Below, piece by piece: positions 8,360 to 18,618 of a stretch of 55,798 bases of DNA; the first letter of the stretch is position 1; the number at the start of each line of letters is the position of its first letter. Below the pieces are notes generated by a model, which had not been told where the DNA came from, did not search any database, and was given only the letters and a program-made list of their open reading frames with translations. Location: positions 1,358,897 to 1,414,694 of the forward strand of contig NZ_JAKGAQ010000001.1 in the NCBI RefSeq assembly GCF_021532615.1. Direction: 5' to 3'. The DNA comes from Octadecabacter dasysiphoniae (GTDB lineage: Bacteria > Pseudomonadota > Alphaproteobacteria > Rhodobacterales > Rhodobacteraceae). The position numbers and the translations under genes are program-made.

Positions 8360-9934
8360 ATGGATACACTCACACACGACCGCCTCCTCATCATTGATTT
8401 TGGTTCCCAAGTGACGCAGCTAATTGCGCGCCGCCTGCGTGAATTGAACGTCTATTGCGAAATCCACCCTTATCAGAACGTCACAGACGCGGTTCTGGCA
8501 GACCTTGCGCCCAAAGCCGTGATCTTGTCAGGCGGGCCTGATTCCGTCACCCGCGAAGGATCACCCCGCGCACCCGACAGCTTATGGACCATGGGCGTTC
8601 CTGTGCTTGGCATTTGCTACGGGCAGCAAACGATGATGACCCAGCTTGGCGGCGAAGTGCATGGTGGCAAAATCTCTGGCGGTGGCGGGACTGCCGAATT
8701 TGGCCGCGCCAAAGTCACGAAAGCTGCTGATCTTGATCTTCTGAGCGGTTGGTTCGCGGATGGCGATGAACAAGTCTGGATGAGCCACGGTGATCACGTC
8801 GCCAAAATCGCGCCGGGCTTTGAAGTTTACGGAACCTCGCCCAACGCGCCGTACGCGATCCTTGCCGACACCGCGCGCCACTTTTACGGCGTCCAGTTCC
8901 ATCCAGAGGTCCACCACACGCCGAATGGTGCGAAGCTGTACGAAAATTTCGTGCGCATTGCGGGTTTCATCGGCGATTGGACTATGGACGCCTACAAAGA
9001 CATCGCGATTGAGAAGATCCGCGAACAGGTCGGTGACAGCCACGTGATTTGTGCGCTGTCAGGCGGCGTCGATTCATCTGTGACGGCGGCCTTGCTGCAC
9101 GAAGCCATTGGCGATCAGCTCACCTGCGTCTTTGTTGACCACGGATTGTTGCGCAAGAACGAAGCGGACGATGTCGTTTCAATGTTTCGCGATAACATGA
9201 ACCTCAAAGTGATCTATGCGCAGGAGCAAGACCTGTTCTTGGGCCAGCTCGAAGGTCAGTCGGATCCCGAAACCAAACGCAAGATTATCGGCGGGCTGTT
9301 CATCGACGTGTTCCAGAAATATGCCAATGAAATTGAGGGCGCAAAGTTCCTTGCCCAAGGCACGCTGTACCCTGATGTTATTGAATCCGTGAGCTTTTCT
9401 GGTGGTCCTTCCGTCACCATCAAAAGCCACCACAACGTTGGCGGCCTGCCCGAAAAGATGGGCCTTAAGCTGGTTGAACCGCTGCGCGAATTGTTCAAAG
9501 ACGAAGTGCGCGCCTTGGGTCATGAACTCGGCCTGCCTGCGTCCTTCATCGGCCGCCACCCCTTCCCTGGCCCTGGTTTGGCAATCCGTTGCCCCGGTGA
9601 AATTACCCGCGAAAAACTGGACATCCTGCGCGAAGCAGACGCCGTCTACATCGATCAAATCCGCAAACACGGCCTTTATGATGAGATTTGGCAGGCTTTC
9701 GTGGCGATCCTTCCTGTGCGCACCGTGGGCGTTATGGGCGACGGGCGTACCTATGATTTCGCCTGTGCTTTGCGCGCGGTGACGTCCGTGGATGGCATGA
9801 CCGCAGATTACTACCCGTTCAGTCATGATTTCCTTGGTGAAACTGCGACGCGGATCATCAACGAAGTCGCGGGCATCAACCGCGTAACCTACGACATCAC
9901 ATCCAAACCCCCCGGCACGATTGAGTGGGAATAA
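8360..9934 (+). CDS. guaA: GMP synthase (glutamine-hydrolysing)
   Basis: 524 residues, full family length. It aminates XMP to GMP using glutamine and ATP. The N-terminal class I amidotransferase has the nucleophile in GICYGQ (Cys86) and the His/Glu pair in FHPEVHHT. The ATP-pyrophosphatase domain follows with the P-loop LSGGVDSSV near residue 235. The C-terminal dimerisation domain ends with the conserved [13 protein letters not shown]. No clear Shine-Dalgarno is seen. The last 10 bases overlap the GTG start of the next gene. Confidence 0.97.
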   Translation: MDTLTHDRLLIIDFGSQVTQLIARRLRELNVYCEIHPYQNVTDAVLADLAPKAVILSGGPDSVTREGSPRAPDSLWTMGVPVLGICYGQQTMMTQLGGEVHGGKISGGGGTAEFGRAKVTKAADLDLLSGWFADGDEQVWMSHGDHVAKIAPGFEVYGTSPNAPYAILADTARHFYGVQFHPEVHHTPNGAKLYENFVRIAGFIGDWTMDAYKDIAIEKIREQVGDSHVICALSGGVDSSVTAALLHEAIGDQLTCVFVDHGLLRKNEADDVVSMFRDNMNLKVIYAQEQDLFLGQLEGQSDPETKRKIIGGLFIDVFQKYANEIEGAKFLAQGTLYPDVIESVSFSGGPSVTIKSHHNVGGLPEKMGLKLVEPLRELFKDEVRALGHELGLPASFIGRHPFPGPGLAIRCPGEITREKLDILREADAVYIDQIRKHGLYDEIWQAFVAILPVRTVGVMGDGRTYDFACALRAVTSVDGMTADYYPFSHDFLGETATRIINEVAGINRVTYDITSKPPGTIEWE

Positions 9935-10602
9935 CGCCTCTGCTTTGGCGCTGGTTCAAACGCGCGATTGCGTGTGCTTTGGCGGCTTACTGCGTTATGA
10001 CGATTGCCCTGCTGGCGTGGACGTTTTTGTGGGCTGACAACGATGTACGCAATGTTCAACAAGCGGACGTTATTGTGTGTCTGGGCGCTGGCATGGACGC
10101 GTCAGGTACCCTCGGCCCCGCGTCCCTGCGCCGCGTCGAAAAATGCGTGGAGCTTTTTGATGCAGGCGTGGCACCGGTTGTTGTGTTCACAGGGGGCATT
10201 GCCCGCCCCAACGGCCCCAGTTCTGCGAATCAGATGGCGCAGTATGGGCAATCTCTTGGCCTGCCAGCCGATGCCGTAATCGAAGAAGGCCTTGCCCAGT
10301 CAACATTGCAGAACGCGCTGTTTTCGCTGCCTATGATCGCGCAAGCCGACCAACTGGTTTTGGTCACAGAAGCGTTTCATTTACCACGATCTTGGGCGTC
10401 GTTTCGCTGGGCCGCCCTTGAACTCGGCGTTGCTGCACCAAAAATGACAATGGTGATGTCTGAACACGTCCGCCCCAATGATGACGGGCGCGGTATCAAT
10501 TGGCCGGTCTTGGCGCGCGAAAGCATTGCGATCTGGTTTAATGCGGGCCGCGCGACGGCCTTTTCGGTTGTGCCTTTCGCGACTGCGGATTGGCTTCACT
10601 GA
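9925..10602 (+). CDS. YdcF/ElyC-like DUF218 membrane protein
   Basis: 225 residues from a GTG start inside the last codons of guaA. One N-terminal transmembrane segment (about residues 12-32) is followed by a DUF218 domain: [37 protein letters not shown] and [13 protein letters not shown]. Characterised members are linked to envelope polysaccharide or vancomycin-sensitive growth (ElyC, SanA), but the chemistry is not established. The 10-base overlap with guaA suggests translational coupling. Confidence 0.8.
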   Translation: MGITPLLWRWFKRAIACALAAYCVMTIALLAWTFLWADNDVRNVQQADVIVCLGAGMDASGTLGPASLRRVEKCVELFDAGVAPVVVFTGGIARPNGPSSANQMAQYGQSLGLPADAVIEEGLAQSTLQNALFSLPMIAQADQLVLVTEAFHLPRSWASFRWAALELGVAAPKMTMVMSEHVRPNDDGRGINWPVLARESIAIWFNAGRATAFSVVPFATADWLH

Positions 10603-10624
10603 CGTCGCGCCCTAAGGTCAGATC

Positions 10625-10975
10625 ATGCGTTTGATTTTACCCCTGATAACCTTTTGTGCCGGACCAGTCGCCGCACAAGATACCCCGGTGCCTTTGCCAT
10701 TTTTGTGTGAAGGGGCCGACCCTGCGTGGTCCATGACCATCACAGAAGACGGCACATTGTTTGAGACAGCCACAAAATCTGACGTTGATCTTGATATTGC
10801 ATGGGAGACTCGAACCGAAGGTGCGGATTGGCCCCGTGCCTTGACCCTGATCGGGCGGGGCAGCAGCGCGATTGTGATCGTTGAACCGCCCCAAGATACG
10901 ACATTTCCTGTCCGAATATTGACGCAAGACGGTGAAACGCCTCTGCTGTTGGTTGGCAGTTGCACCACAGGTTAG
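10625..10975 (+). CDS. small exported protein, unknown
   Basis: 116 residues with a signal peptide (MRLILPLITFCAGPVAAQ). The mature part has two cysteines (FLCEGADPAW near 34 and VGSCTTG at the end), which could form a disulfide, and looks beta-rich. No family is recognised. It is 22 bases after the DUF218 gene in the same direction and its last 4 bases overlap the convergent gene's stop region. Confidence 0.65.
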   Translation: MRLILPLITFCAGPVAAQDTPVPLPFLCEGADPAWSMTITEDGTLFETATKSDVDLDIAWETRTEGADWPRALTLIGRGSSAIVIVEPPQDTTFPVRILTQDGETPLLLVGSCTTG

Positions 10976-11574
10976 CGCAGCGCCTCTACAATCAGATCAG
11001 CCGACATTTCCTCCACGGTGCAGGCCGCAAAATCCTGCGCGCCATACCCGATATCAAACCACTGCGCGCGCGCCTCGGTCCCGATAGACACGCGCGGCCC
11101 GAGGTTTAGCGGATTGCGGCCCCAATGGGCATCGGTAAATGGTTCTTGCACCAATGTACGCAAATCAAAACGCGGTTCATCCGCCGTGGCCATCAACACG
11201 CCTGCAATACATTCAACCTGGCGCGTGACCATACTGCGCAAAGCGTCTTCTTCGTCGCGGCGTCGGCTGATTTCGCGCAATGCCACATCCGCCACCCCGT
11301 GACGCACCTGAATGGCATGCCCCAGCACATGGGCCATTTCATAGGCCGCAATATCGCGTCCCGCGTATCCGGCGGACACAAAGATCAGATTTTGTGTTGT
11401 GCAATATCCGATGTGCGGATTGGAATGCACTCCAATGCCGCACTGGGCGTCAAAATCGGTACGGTCCTGAACATCCGGCAGATCGTCAAACAGGGCATGG
11501 GCGACGTTAAGAACATCAAAAGGCCCAGCCATTGCCGGGCCTGCAATCAGGCACATGATCCACGCGAATTTCAT
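10972..11574 (-). CDS. exported metallopeptidase-like protein with broken HExxH motif
   Basis: 200 residues from ATG 11574, with a signal peptide (MKFAWIMCLIAGPAMA). The middle has AAYEMAHVLGHAIQVRHG, which lines up with the helix of neutral zinc metallopeptidases (YpfJ-like: AHEVGHHVQ) but with Val in place of the catalytic Glu. The downstream ELQADCxAG motif appears as TRQVECIAG, so the third metal ligand region is also altered but still recognisable. It therefore looks like an inactive or repurposed peptidase. The longer frame to 11667 would bury the signal peptide. It is convergent with the small exported protein and divergent from the DMT exporter. Confidence 0.62.
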   Translation of the reverse strand: MKFAWIMCLIAGPAMAGPFDVLNVAHALFDDLPDVQDRTDFDAQCGIGVHSNPHIGYCTTQNLIFVSAGYAGRDIAAYEMAHVLGHAIQVRHGVADVALREISRRRDEEDALRSMVTRQVECIAGVLMATADEPRFDLRTLVQEPFTDAHWGRNPLNLGPRVSIGTEARAQWFDIGYGAQDFAACTVEEMSADLIVEALR

Positions 11575-11645
11575 GATCGGCACTTCGCGCCCTTGCGCCT
11601 TTATTGTCAAGCTGGCAGCAAGTGCCAACAGAATGGACCCCGCAT

Positions 11646-12509
11646 ATGTCAAACAGTCTTCGCGCAACGCTTTGGATGATAGGTGCGATCCTTGCGTTTA
11701 CCTCCATGGCGATTGCGGGCCGCGTCGTCAGTCTGGAACTCGATACCTTCGAAATCATGCTGTATCGCAGCATAACGGGCCTTGTTGTCGTTTTGATCGC
11801 CGCCAGCCTTGCGGGCACGCTGCGCCAGATCAACACCAGCCAGATCGGTCTTCATGGTCTTCGAAATCTGTCACATTTTGCGGGCCAGAACCTTTGGTTT
11901 TACGCCCTTCCGATCATTCCACTGACGCAATTGTTTGCGCTCGAATTCACCTCACCTATTTGGGTTATCTTGCTCGCTCCGGTTCTGTTGCGGGAAAAGA
12001 TCACGGGTGTTGGCGCAGTCGCGGCTGTTGGTGGGTTTATCGGCGTGATCATCGTCACGCAGCCGTTTGAAACCGCGATCACATCAGGCACCATTGCAGC
12101 GGCGAGCGCGGCGGTTGGTTTTGCTTTCAGTGCGATTTTTACACGCAAACTGACACGGACCCAGACCATCACATGTATTATGTTCTGGCTTACCGCGATG
12201 CAGGCGGCCTTCGGTTTGATCGGTGCGGGGTTTGACGGCGATATGGCCCTGCCCTCACGCGATGCGCTGCCCTGGATCGTCATGATCGGGTTCGCGGGCC
12301 TGATTGCCCACTTTTGTCTTACGACGGCCCTGTCCCTGGCGCCGGCCAGTGTGGTCATGCCGATTGATTTTGTCCGCTTGCCCGTCATCGCGATTGTTGC
12401 GGCACAACTCTACAACGAGCCCCTCGATCCGTGGGTGTTTGTGGGTGCCGCCGTGATCTTCGGGGCCAATTATCTTAACATTACCTACGCTCAGCGGGCC
12501 AAAGTGTAG
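11646..12509 (+). CDS. DMT-superfamily (EamA) transporter
   Basis: 287 residues with about ten hydrophobic segments arranged as two repeated EamA halves. The start MSNSLRATLWMIGAILAF at 11646 places the first membrane segment at the usual distance; an upstream in-frame start at 11604 lacks support. The family exports amino acids, S-adenosylmethionine or other small metabolites; the substrate cannot be told. It lies divergent from the metallopeptidase-like gene with a 71-bp spacer. Confidence 0.85.
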   Translation: MSNSLRATLWMIGAILAFTSMAIAGRVVSLELDTFEIMLYRSITGLVVVLIAASLAGTLRQINTSQIGLHGLRNLSHFAGQNLWFYALPIIPLTQLFALEFTSPIWVILLAPVLLREKITGVGAVAAVGGFIGVIIVTQPFETAITSGTIAAASAAVGFAFSAIFTRKLTRTQTITCIMFWLTAMQAAFGLIGAGFDGDMALPSRDALPWIVMIGFAGLIAHFCLTTALSLAPASVVMPIDFVRLPVIAIVAAQLYNEPLDPWVFVGAAVIFGANYLNITYAQRAKV

Positions 12510-12570
12510 TTTTTTTGTCGCCTAATCGTTACGCATCACACTTGGACGTAGCGTCATCAAAGGATTGTAA

Positions 12571-12600
12571 TTGACCAAAATGTCGCAGCCTCCCTAGGGT
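12571..12600 (+). promoter_or_regulatory. probable promoter of the FadL-family gene
   Basis: TTGACC at 12571-12576 and TAGGGT at 12595-12600 are separated by 18 bases, upstream of ATG 12647. The -35 is strong and the -10 is moderate. A start of transcription near 12607 would give a leader of about 40 bases. Confidence 0.4.
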
Positions 12601-12646
12601 ATCTCGAGGAGATATCCAACACACTCATGGATAAGGGATTAGGGAC

Positions 12647-13933
12647 ATGAAAACGTATATGACAGCAGGCACAGCCCTGCTTTTGACGACATCTATTGCG
12701 GCGGCGGGTGGTCTTGACCGTTCGGGCCAATCAGTGCTTTCGATTTTCAATGAAGACGGTACGTCAGACGTAAGTCTTGGCTATATCATGCCATCTGTTA
12801 CCGGTACTGATGGGACCGTAAATTACGATGTCGGCGCCTCGTACATCCAACTCGGTGCGAGCTACACAGGCGAGATAAACAGCGACCTGTCATTCGGACT
12901 GATTTACGACCAACCATTTGGCGCGGATATTTTCTATAACGGTGACCCAAGCCTTGGCACGTTGTCGGGCACCAAAGCCGCACTGGAAAGCGATGCGTTT
13001 TCTGCCATTGCAAAGTACCAAATCGATAACCGTTTCAGCGTTTTCGGTGGCTTGCGCGCGCAGCGTGTCAGCGGTGAAATTGGTCTGAATGGTACAGCAT
13101 ATCAGAGTGCACTTGCGACAGCTGGTGTTGCAGGCGCCACGGCGGCTGCAATCCCGGGCCTCACGACGGAGATTTTGGGCGGCGCGCTTGCAGGTGTTCC
13201 GGCCGCTGTTGCGGGCTTTAATGCACTGCGTTCCGCGGCGGGTGATCCGGCTGGGACAGATTTGGCGTCACTGGGTGCAGCAGTAACGACACAATCCGCG
13301 GGCATCGCGGCAACCGGTGGTTACCAATTGCAGTTGGATGATGACTGGGGCTTAGGATATTCCTTTGGTGTCGCCTATGAGATCCCAGATATCGCCCTTC
13401 GTGCTGCAATTACGTACCATTCCGAAGTCGACCACGATAACTCGACGTCCGAAGATATCGGCGGGGCGAATACAGCCAGCACAATCGATTTCTTTACGCC
13501 GCAATCCGTGAATGTGGAATTCCAGACAGGTATTGCTGAAAACACCCTATTGAATGCATCCTTGCGTTGGACAAATTGGGGCGATTTTGACGTTATCCCA
13601 ACCCGTCTTGGGACTGACCTTGCTGACCTTGATGACAGCTACCGCTGGTCGCTCGGGATTGCGCGTCGCTTTAGCGAAGAATTCGCAGGCTCTCTTACGG
13701 TGACGTATGAGGCAACTGGTGATGGTTCCACTGTCTCCCCGCTGGGTCCAAATGACGGTCAGATTGGTATTTCCTTGGGTGGACGATATGAATCAGACGG
13801 CATGACCATTTCCGGTGGCGTGAACTACACCATGCTTGGTGATGCGGATGCGGGTGTAGGCGGCCAAGCGGTTGCGTCATTCACAGACAGCACGGCATTG
13901 GCAGTCGGTCTGAAAGTCGCATACTCCTTCTAA
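12647..13933 (+). CDS. OmpP1/FadL family outer-membrane protein
   Basis: 428 residues with a signal peptide (MKTYMTAGTALLLTTSIAAAGG). Family features are GGLDRSGQSVLSIFNEDGTSD at the mature N-terminus (the FadL plug), repeated amphipathic beta strands, and a C-terminal strand ending in Phe (GLKVAYSF), the BAM recognition signal. An Ala/Gly-rich insertion at about residues 150-225 is probably an extracellular loop. FadL barrels import long-chain fatty acids or hydrophobic compounds; the substrate here is unknown. It is a single-gene unit with its own promoter and terminator. Confidence 0.88.
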   Translation: MKTYMTAGTALLLTTSIAAAGGLDRSGQSVLSIFNEDGTSDVSLGYIMPSVTGTDGTVNYDVGASYIQLGASYTGEINSDLSFGLIYDQPFGADIFYNGDPSLGTLSGTKAALESDAFSAIAKYQIDNRFSVFGGLRAQRVSGEIGLNGTAYQSALATAGVAGATAAAIPGLTTEILGGALAGVPAAVAGFNALRSAAGDPAGTDLASLGAAVTTQSAGIAATGGYQLQLDDDWGLGYSFGVAYEIPDIALRAAITYHSEVDHDNSTSEDIGGANTASTIDFFTPQSVNVEFQTGIAENTLLNASLRWTNWGDFDVIPTRLGTDLADLDDSYRWSLGIARRFSEEFAGSLTVTYEATGDGSTVSPLGPNDGQIGISLGGRYESDGMTISGGVNYTMLGDADAGVGGQAVASFTDSTALAVGLKVAYSF

Positions 13934-13957
13934 TCTGGTTGATAGAACAGACTTTAG

Positions 13958-13987
13958 GCCCCGCACCTAATCCGTGCGGGGCTTTTT
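13958..13987 (+). terminator. rho-independent terminator after the FadL-family gene
   Basis: A perfect 9-bp G/C-rich stem, GCCCCGCAC at 13958-13966 with GTGCGGGGC at 13974-13982, has a 7-base loop and is followed by TTTTT. Confidence 0.9.
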
Positions 13988-14024
13988 CGTTGCCCCTCTC
14001 GCGCTCAAACGCTACCCCTAGGCC

Positions 14025-14888
14025 ATGTTGTATCATTCTGCCTTTGACTGGACCGCCGCCGCGCAAAAGCGTGTTCTGATTTTCGCCATGTCGGGACTGG
14101 GAAAAACCTATGTCTCCAATATGTTGCGCGATACGGGCGATTGGTTCCACTACTCTGTGGATTACCGCATTGGCACGCGCTACATGGGCGAATTCATCGC
14201 CGACAATGCCAAGGCCGAAGCGATGAAAGTGCCGTTCCTGCGCGAGCTGTTGATGAGCGATAGCATTCACATCGCGTCCAATATCACTTTCGACAATCTG
14301 ACCCCCGTCAGCACCTATCTGGGCAAGCCCGGTGATCCCGCGCGCGGTGGTCTGCCCATGGCAGAATACCAGCGCCGACAGGATCAGTTCCACCGTGCAG
14401 AGATCGACGCCCTGCGTGACACGCCCTATTTCATCGACCGCGCTAAGGCGCTTTATGATTACCCGCATTTTGTCTGCGATACGGGCGGTTCGATTTGTGA
14501 ATGGGTGGATGCGGATGACCCGTCCGATCCGCTGCTCAATCTGTTGTCTGACCACGCTTTAATGGTTTGGATTGAGGGCAGCGAAGATCATACCGCCGAC
14601 CTTGTGGCGCGGTTTGACAAAGCCCCCAAACCGATGGCGTATCAACCCGAATTCCTGCTGCACGCGTGGCGCGAATATCTGAGCGAAAACAACGCCCAGG
14701 AAGGTGATGTTGATCCTGATACCTTCATCCGCTGGACCTATGCGCGCGCACTGGCCCACCGCCAACCGCGCTATGCTGCGATGGCCAAAAACTGGGGTGT
14801 CACGGTGCAGGCCCACGATATGGCCAAAGTACGCGATGAAACTGATTTCAACGCGCTTATTGCCGACGCCCTTGCACGAAACGCCTAA
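14025..14888 (+). CDS. P-loop ATPase-like protein, unknown role
   Basis: 287 residues. The N-terminal [15 protein letters not shown] at residues 16-30 contains a Walker A-like loop (AMSGLGKT at 21-28, with Ala where Gly is usual), as in small kinase-like ATPases. The rest is soluble, with [12 protein letters not shown] near 150 and a Trp/Arg-rich C-terminal region. The protein is recalled as a conserved hypothetical ATPase of Rhodobacteraceae; no substrate is known to me. It is followed after 41 bases by metA in the same direction, and cotranscription is possible. Confidence 0.7.
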   Translation: MLYHSAFDWTAAAQKRVLIFAMSGLGKTYVSNMLRDTGDWFHYSVDYRIGTRYMGEFIADNAKAEAMKVPFLRELLMSDSIHIASNITFDNLTPVSTYLGKPGDPARGGLPMAEYQRRQDQFHRAEIDALRDTPYFIDRAKALYDYPHFVCDTGGSICEWVDADDPSDPLLNLLSDHALMVWIEGSEDHTADLVARFDKAPKPMAYQPEFLLHAWREYLSENNAQEGDVDPDTFIRWTYARALAHRQPRYAAMAKNWGVTVQAHDMAKVRDETDFNALIADALARNA

Positions 14889-14929
14889 GCCACCTACCTG
14901 CCACTCTTAATCAATTCAGGACGAAAACA

Positions 14930-15907
14930 ATGCCCATCCGCCTTCCCCGATCCCTGCCCGCCTTTGATGTGCTGTCGCGCGAAGGTGTGATGGTGATGGG
15001 CGATGCTGCGGGTGATCTGCAGGACATCCGCCCGATGCGCATCGGAATCCTCAATCTGATGCCCAAAAAGATCCAGACGGAAAACCAGTTCGCCCGTCTG
15101 ATCGGCGCGACGCCGTTGCAGATTGAACTGACATTGATCCGCATGTCCGAACACGAGGCCCGCAACACGGCCGCCGATCACATGAAAGAATTCTATCGTA
15201 CGTTCCAAGACGTGAAGGACCAGAAATTCGACGGTTTGATCATCACAGGTGCGCCGATTGAACACCTCGATTTCACGGACGTGACCTATTGGGAAGAACT
15301 GCGCGAAATCATGGATTGGACCCAGACCAACGTGCATTCCACGTTTGGAGTGTGTTGGGGTGGCATGGCGATGATCAACCACTTCCACGGTGTCAAAAAG
15401 CACCTGCTGACGGATAAGCTGTTCGGATGCTATCGTCACATGAACTTCGCCCCGCAAAGCCCTTATTTGCGTGGGTTTTCTGACGAATTCATCATGCCTG
15501 TCAGCCGTTGGACCGAAATGAAGCGCGACGAGATTGACGCCGCTGGATTAACCACGTTGCTCGATTCAAACGAGGTTGGCCCGGCGCTGGTCGAAGATCC
15601 GGATCATCGCGCCATCTACGTGTTCAACCATTTTGAATATGACAGCGATACACTGGCGCAGGAATACCAACGCGATCTTGCGTCCAACCAGATTGAAGGC
15701 GCGGAAATTCAGGTCCCTCTCAACTACTTTCCTGATGATGATCCGACGCAGACGCCTCTTAATCGGTGGCGCAGTCATGCGCATCTTTTGTATGGCAACT
15801 GGATTTCGGAAATTTATCTGACGACGCCCTATGACATCGAACAGATCGGGTTGAGCAGCACAGACCTGCGCACCGGATCAGGTGCCCATAAGAACGTGAC
15901 GGAATAG
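14930..15907 (+). CDS. metA: homoserine O-acyltransferase (MetA type), predicted acetyl-CoA user
   Basis: 325 residues of the MetA family, first step of methionine synthesis from homoserine. Catalytic residues are visible: Cys142 in FGVCWGGMA, and His234 and Glu236 in VFNHFEYDS. Residue 111 is Glu, in GAPIEHLDF. In this family, Glu at 111 goes with acetyl-CoA use and Gly with succinyl-CoA use, so homoserine O-acetyltransferase is predicted despite the common succinyltransferase name. The gap upstream is only 41 bp and holds no SAM riboswitch that I can see. The C-terminus is slightly longer than in E. coli. Confidence 0.93.
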   Translation: MPIRLPRSLPAFDVLSREGVMVMGDAAGDLQDIRPMRIGILNLMPKKIQTENQFARLIGATPLQIELTLIRMSEHEARNTAADHMKEFYRTFQDVKDQKFDGLIITGAPIEHLDFTDVTYWEELREIMDWTQTNVHSTFGVCWGGMAMINHFHGVKKHLLTDKLFGCYRHMNFAPQSPYLRGFSDEFIMPVSRWTEMKRDEIDAAGLTTLLDSNEVGPALVEDPDHRAIYVFNHFEYDSDTLAQEYQRDLASNQIEGAEIQVPLNYFPDDDPTQTPLNRWRSHAHLLYGNWISEIYLTTPYDIEQIGLSSTDLRTGSGAHKNVTE

Positions 15908-15968
15908 GCGAAACCTTTAGTGCGTTGTTTGCGTTCTTCTTCATGACGCTTATGTAAAGGGAAGCAAC

Positions 15969-16970
15969 ATGAAGCAAGGTACAGCCGTGGCCGTTAAAAT
16001 TATCGCAACTTTATCCATCGCCGCACTTGCGGGCTGTGCCGCGCTGACGGACAGGCAGTCTGATGCGCGTGTCACTGCCGCTGAACGTGAATTCCCGCCC
16101 GAAGGCCAGTTTATTGACGTCGGTGGGCGCAAAGTGCACGCCGTGGTGCGCGGCGAAGGCCCTGATGTGGTGCTGATCCATGGTGCGGGTGGCAACGCGC
16201 GTGAATTCACATTCGATTTCATAGATCGTTTAACGGATCGCTACCGTGTCATCGTGTTTGATCGCCCCGGTTTAGGATTTACGGACCGTACGGCAGACAA
16301 ATACGACAGCGCCTTTACGACCGACGCAGAAGGCCCCGAAGAACAGGCCGCGATGTTACAGGCCGCCGCTGCCGCGATTGGGGCTGACGCGCCGATTGTC
16401 CTTGGTCATTCTTATGGGGGTTCTGTCGCGCTCGCTTGGGCGCTGAACCACCCAGGTAACACGGCGGGCGTTGTAAACCTCGCCGGTCCGTCCCATCCTT
16501 GGCCTGGCGATCTTGGCGCGTATTATAAGGTTAACGGGTCGGTTTTGGGCGGCGCGATTGTGCCGCCGCTGATATCCGCCTTTGCCACCGATGCCCGCAT
16601 AGAAGACGCCGTGACAGGGATATTCACGCCCCAATCGGTGCCCGACGGCTACCTTGATCATATCGGCGCGACCCTCACCATCCGCCCCGCAAGCTTTCGC
16701 GCCAATGCACGTCAGGTGAACACGTTGCGCCCTCATATCGTTGCCATGTCACCGCGCTACGCCGCCGAACTCACCATGCCGATTGAGATTTTGCACGGCG
16801 ATCTTGATACAACCGTCCCCCTCGACATCCATTCAATCCCGCTGAAAAACGCTGTCCCGCAGGCCAATCTGACCGTGTTGGAAGGCGTTGGGCATATGCC
16901 CCACCACGCGGAACCCCAATTGGTCGTGGACGCGATTGACCGCATCGCAGCGCAAGCCGGATTGCGCTGA
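15969..16970 (+). CDS. alpha/beta-fold hydrolase lipoprotein
   Basis: 333 residues with a lipoprotein signal (ALAGC, lipid-modified Cys about residue 22), so it is probably periplasmic and membrane-tethered. The hydrolase core has the oxyanion segment VLIHGAGGNAREF, FDRPGLGFTDR, the nucleophile elbow GHSYGGS, the acid HGDLDTTVP and the histidine GVGHMPHHAEP, so the full Ser-Asp-His triad is present. Substrate is unknown; the family includes esterases, lipases and haloperoxidase-like enzymes. It stands 61 bases after metA and 51 bases before ppk2. Confidence 0.85.
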   Translation: MKQGTAVAVKIIATLSIAALAGCAALTDRQSDARVTAAEREFPPEGQFIDVGGRKVHAVVRGEGPDVVLIHGAGGNAREFTFDFIDRLTDRYRVIVFDRPGLGFTDRTADKYDSAFTTDAEGPEEQAAMLQAAAAAIGADAPIVLGHSYGGSVALAWALNHPGNTAGVVNLAGPSHPWPGDLGAYYKVNGSVLGGAIVPPLISAFATDARIEDAVTGIFTPQSVPDGYLDHIGATLTIRPASFRANARQVNTLRPHIVAMSPRYAAELTMPIEILHGDLDTTVPLDIHSIPLKNAVPQANLTVLEGVGHMPHHAEPQLVVDAIDRIAAQAGLR

Positions 16971-17021
16971 GCCACGCCGCAACCCATAGTGACCCACCGA
17001 CCCATGAATAAAGGCCAACCC

Positions 17022-17894
17022 ATGACAGACCTACCCTTTGACGGAGACATCAGCCGCTACTTTGCCGAAGACGCCCCGGCAGATGTGCGCGCTGAAATCG
17101 ATGGCGCTAAAAAGGGTGAAATTCTTGCCACGAATTTTCCATATGAAAAGAAATGGAAACGCAGCGATTATGATGCCGCGCTTGAGGCATTGCAGGTTGA
17201 ACTGGTCAAAATGCACCGCTGGGCCAAAGACACGGGCCAACGGATAGCCATCGTGTTTGAAGGGCGCGACGCGGCTGGCAAAGGCGGTACCATCAAACGG
17301 TTTCGCGAAAATCTGAACCCACGCGGTGCACGTGTGGTCGCGCTGTCAAAGCCCACAGAAACCGAAAGCGGCCAGTGGTATTTTCAACGTTATATCAAAC
17401 ACTTGCCAACCGAAGGTGAAGTGGTTTTCTTTGATCGGTCCTGGTACAATCGTGGCGTCGTGGAAAAGGTATTCGGCTTTTGCGACGACGCACAGCGCGA
17501 TAAATGGTTCGATCAGGTCCAACCTTTTGAACAGATGCTGGTCGACGAAGGCATCAAGGTTTTCAAAATCTGGCTAAACGTCGATCGTGCCGCGCAGTTG
17601 CAGCGGTTTCTGGATCGTGAAAGCGACCCCCTGAAGCAGTGGAAACTCAGCTGGATCGATGTCGAGGGCCTTAAGAAATGGGACGACTACACCGCCGCCA
17701 TCACTGAAACCTTAGACAAAACCCACACCGACGCCGCCCCTTGGAATGTCGTGCGCAGTGCTGACAAACGCCGCGCGCGGGTTAATGCGATCCGGCTGGT
17801 GCTGAATGCGCTGGATTATACCGGCAAAGACACAAACGCGATCGGGGATGTTGACCCTGAAATCGTTGGCGGGCCGGAGTTTATTCGTGGCTAA
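17022..17894 (+). CDS. ppk2: polyphosphate kinase 2
   Basis: 290 residues. PPK2 enzymes move phosphate between polyphosphate and nucleoside diphosphates. Walker A is [16 protein letters not shown], and the lid and Walker B region is [43 protein letters not shown] is typical of the single-domain class I type. The start at 17022 (MTDLPFDGD) is chosen over 16989 because AAAGG lies about 10 bases before it. The final 8 bases overlap the GTG start of a TetR gene, so the two are translationally linked. Confidence 0.92.
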   Translation: MTDLPFDGDISRYFAEDAPADVRAEIDGAKKGEILATNFPYEKKWKRSDYDAALEALQVELVKMHRWAKDTGQRIAIVFEGRDAAGKGGTIKRFRENLNPRGARVVALSKPTETESGQWYFQRYIKHLPTEGEVVFFDRSWYNRGVVEKVFGFCDDAQRDKWFDQVQPFEQMLVDEGIKVFKIWLNVDRAAQLQRFLDRESDPLKQWKLSWIDVEGLKKWDDYTAAITETLDKTHTDAAPWNVVRSADKRRARVNAIRLVLNALDYTGKDTNAIGDVDPEIVGGPEFIRG

Positions 17895-18504
17895 ACGGGG
17901 CTATCACCACGGCGATCTAAAGCGCGCGCTGGTGGATGGCGCATTGCGTTTGATCGAAGAAAAAGGCCCAACCGGATTCACCCTGTCCGAAGCCGCCCGC
18001 GAGGCTGGCGTGACCCCCGCTGCCGTCTATCGCCACTTCGATGGGCGTGATGAGCTGATCGCCGAGGCCGCGCGCCAAGGCTACGAGATTTTCGCCGACC
18101 TGATGGAATACGCCTACGAAAAGGGCCAGCCATCGGCGATGGCCTCGTTTTCTGCCACGGGTCGCGCCTATTTGGCCTTTGCGCGCAAGTACCCCGGTCA
18201 CTACGTGGCGATGTTTGAATCCGGTATTTCTATTCAGCGCACCCCCGAACTCAACGAAGTCGCGACCCGCGCAATGGGCGTTCTCGAAAAAGCGGCGACA
18301 GAATTGTCGATGCACATCCCGGAGGACATGCGCCCACCACCACAAATGTTCAGCGCGCACATCTGGGCGATGAGCCACGGCGTGGTAGAACTGTTCGCCC
18401 GCGGATCACCGGGAACCAAATCACCATTCCCGCCGGAGGATTTGTTGGAATCTGGCATTGGCGTTTACCTTCGTGGCCTCGGTCTTATTCAACCCGACCA
18501 GTGA
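17887..18504 (+). CDS. TetR/AcrR family regulator with WHG-type C-domain
   Basis: 205 residues from GTG 17887 ([15 protein letters not shown]). The N-terminal TetR helix-turn-helix is [33 protein letters not shown]. The C-terminal domain has the [15 protein letters not shown] segment of TetR proteins with a WHG-type ligand domain. A longer frame from 17806 overlaps ppk2 by 89 bases and adds non-homologous sequence, so the GTG is preferred. Coupling to ppk2 suggests it may control that gene, but no operator is recognised. Confidence 0.85.
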   Translation: MAKRGYHHGDLKRALVDGALRLIEEKGPTGFTLSEAAREAGVTPAAVYRHFDGRDELIAEAARQGYEIFADLMEYAYEKGQPSAMASFSATGRAYLAFARKYPGHYVAMFESGISIQRTPELNEVATRAMGVLEKAATELSMHIPEDMRPPPQMFSAHIWAMSHGVVELFARGSPGTKSPFPPEDLLESGIGVYLRGLGLIQPDQ

Positions 18505-18618
18505 TCACAAACCGTTGGCTACGGCCTGGCGCTGCGGCGATCAGAATTTGAAACGCGAACCATCTCAAATCCATGGGCGCATTGCTTCGGTTTCCCATGG
18601 TCTAAATGTCATCCTGCC

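Noticed and set aside
14889..14929. SAM-II riboswitch upstream of metA
   Set aside because: Alphaproteobacterial metA genes often have one, but this gap is 41 bases and lacks the conserved core and pseudoknot layout.
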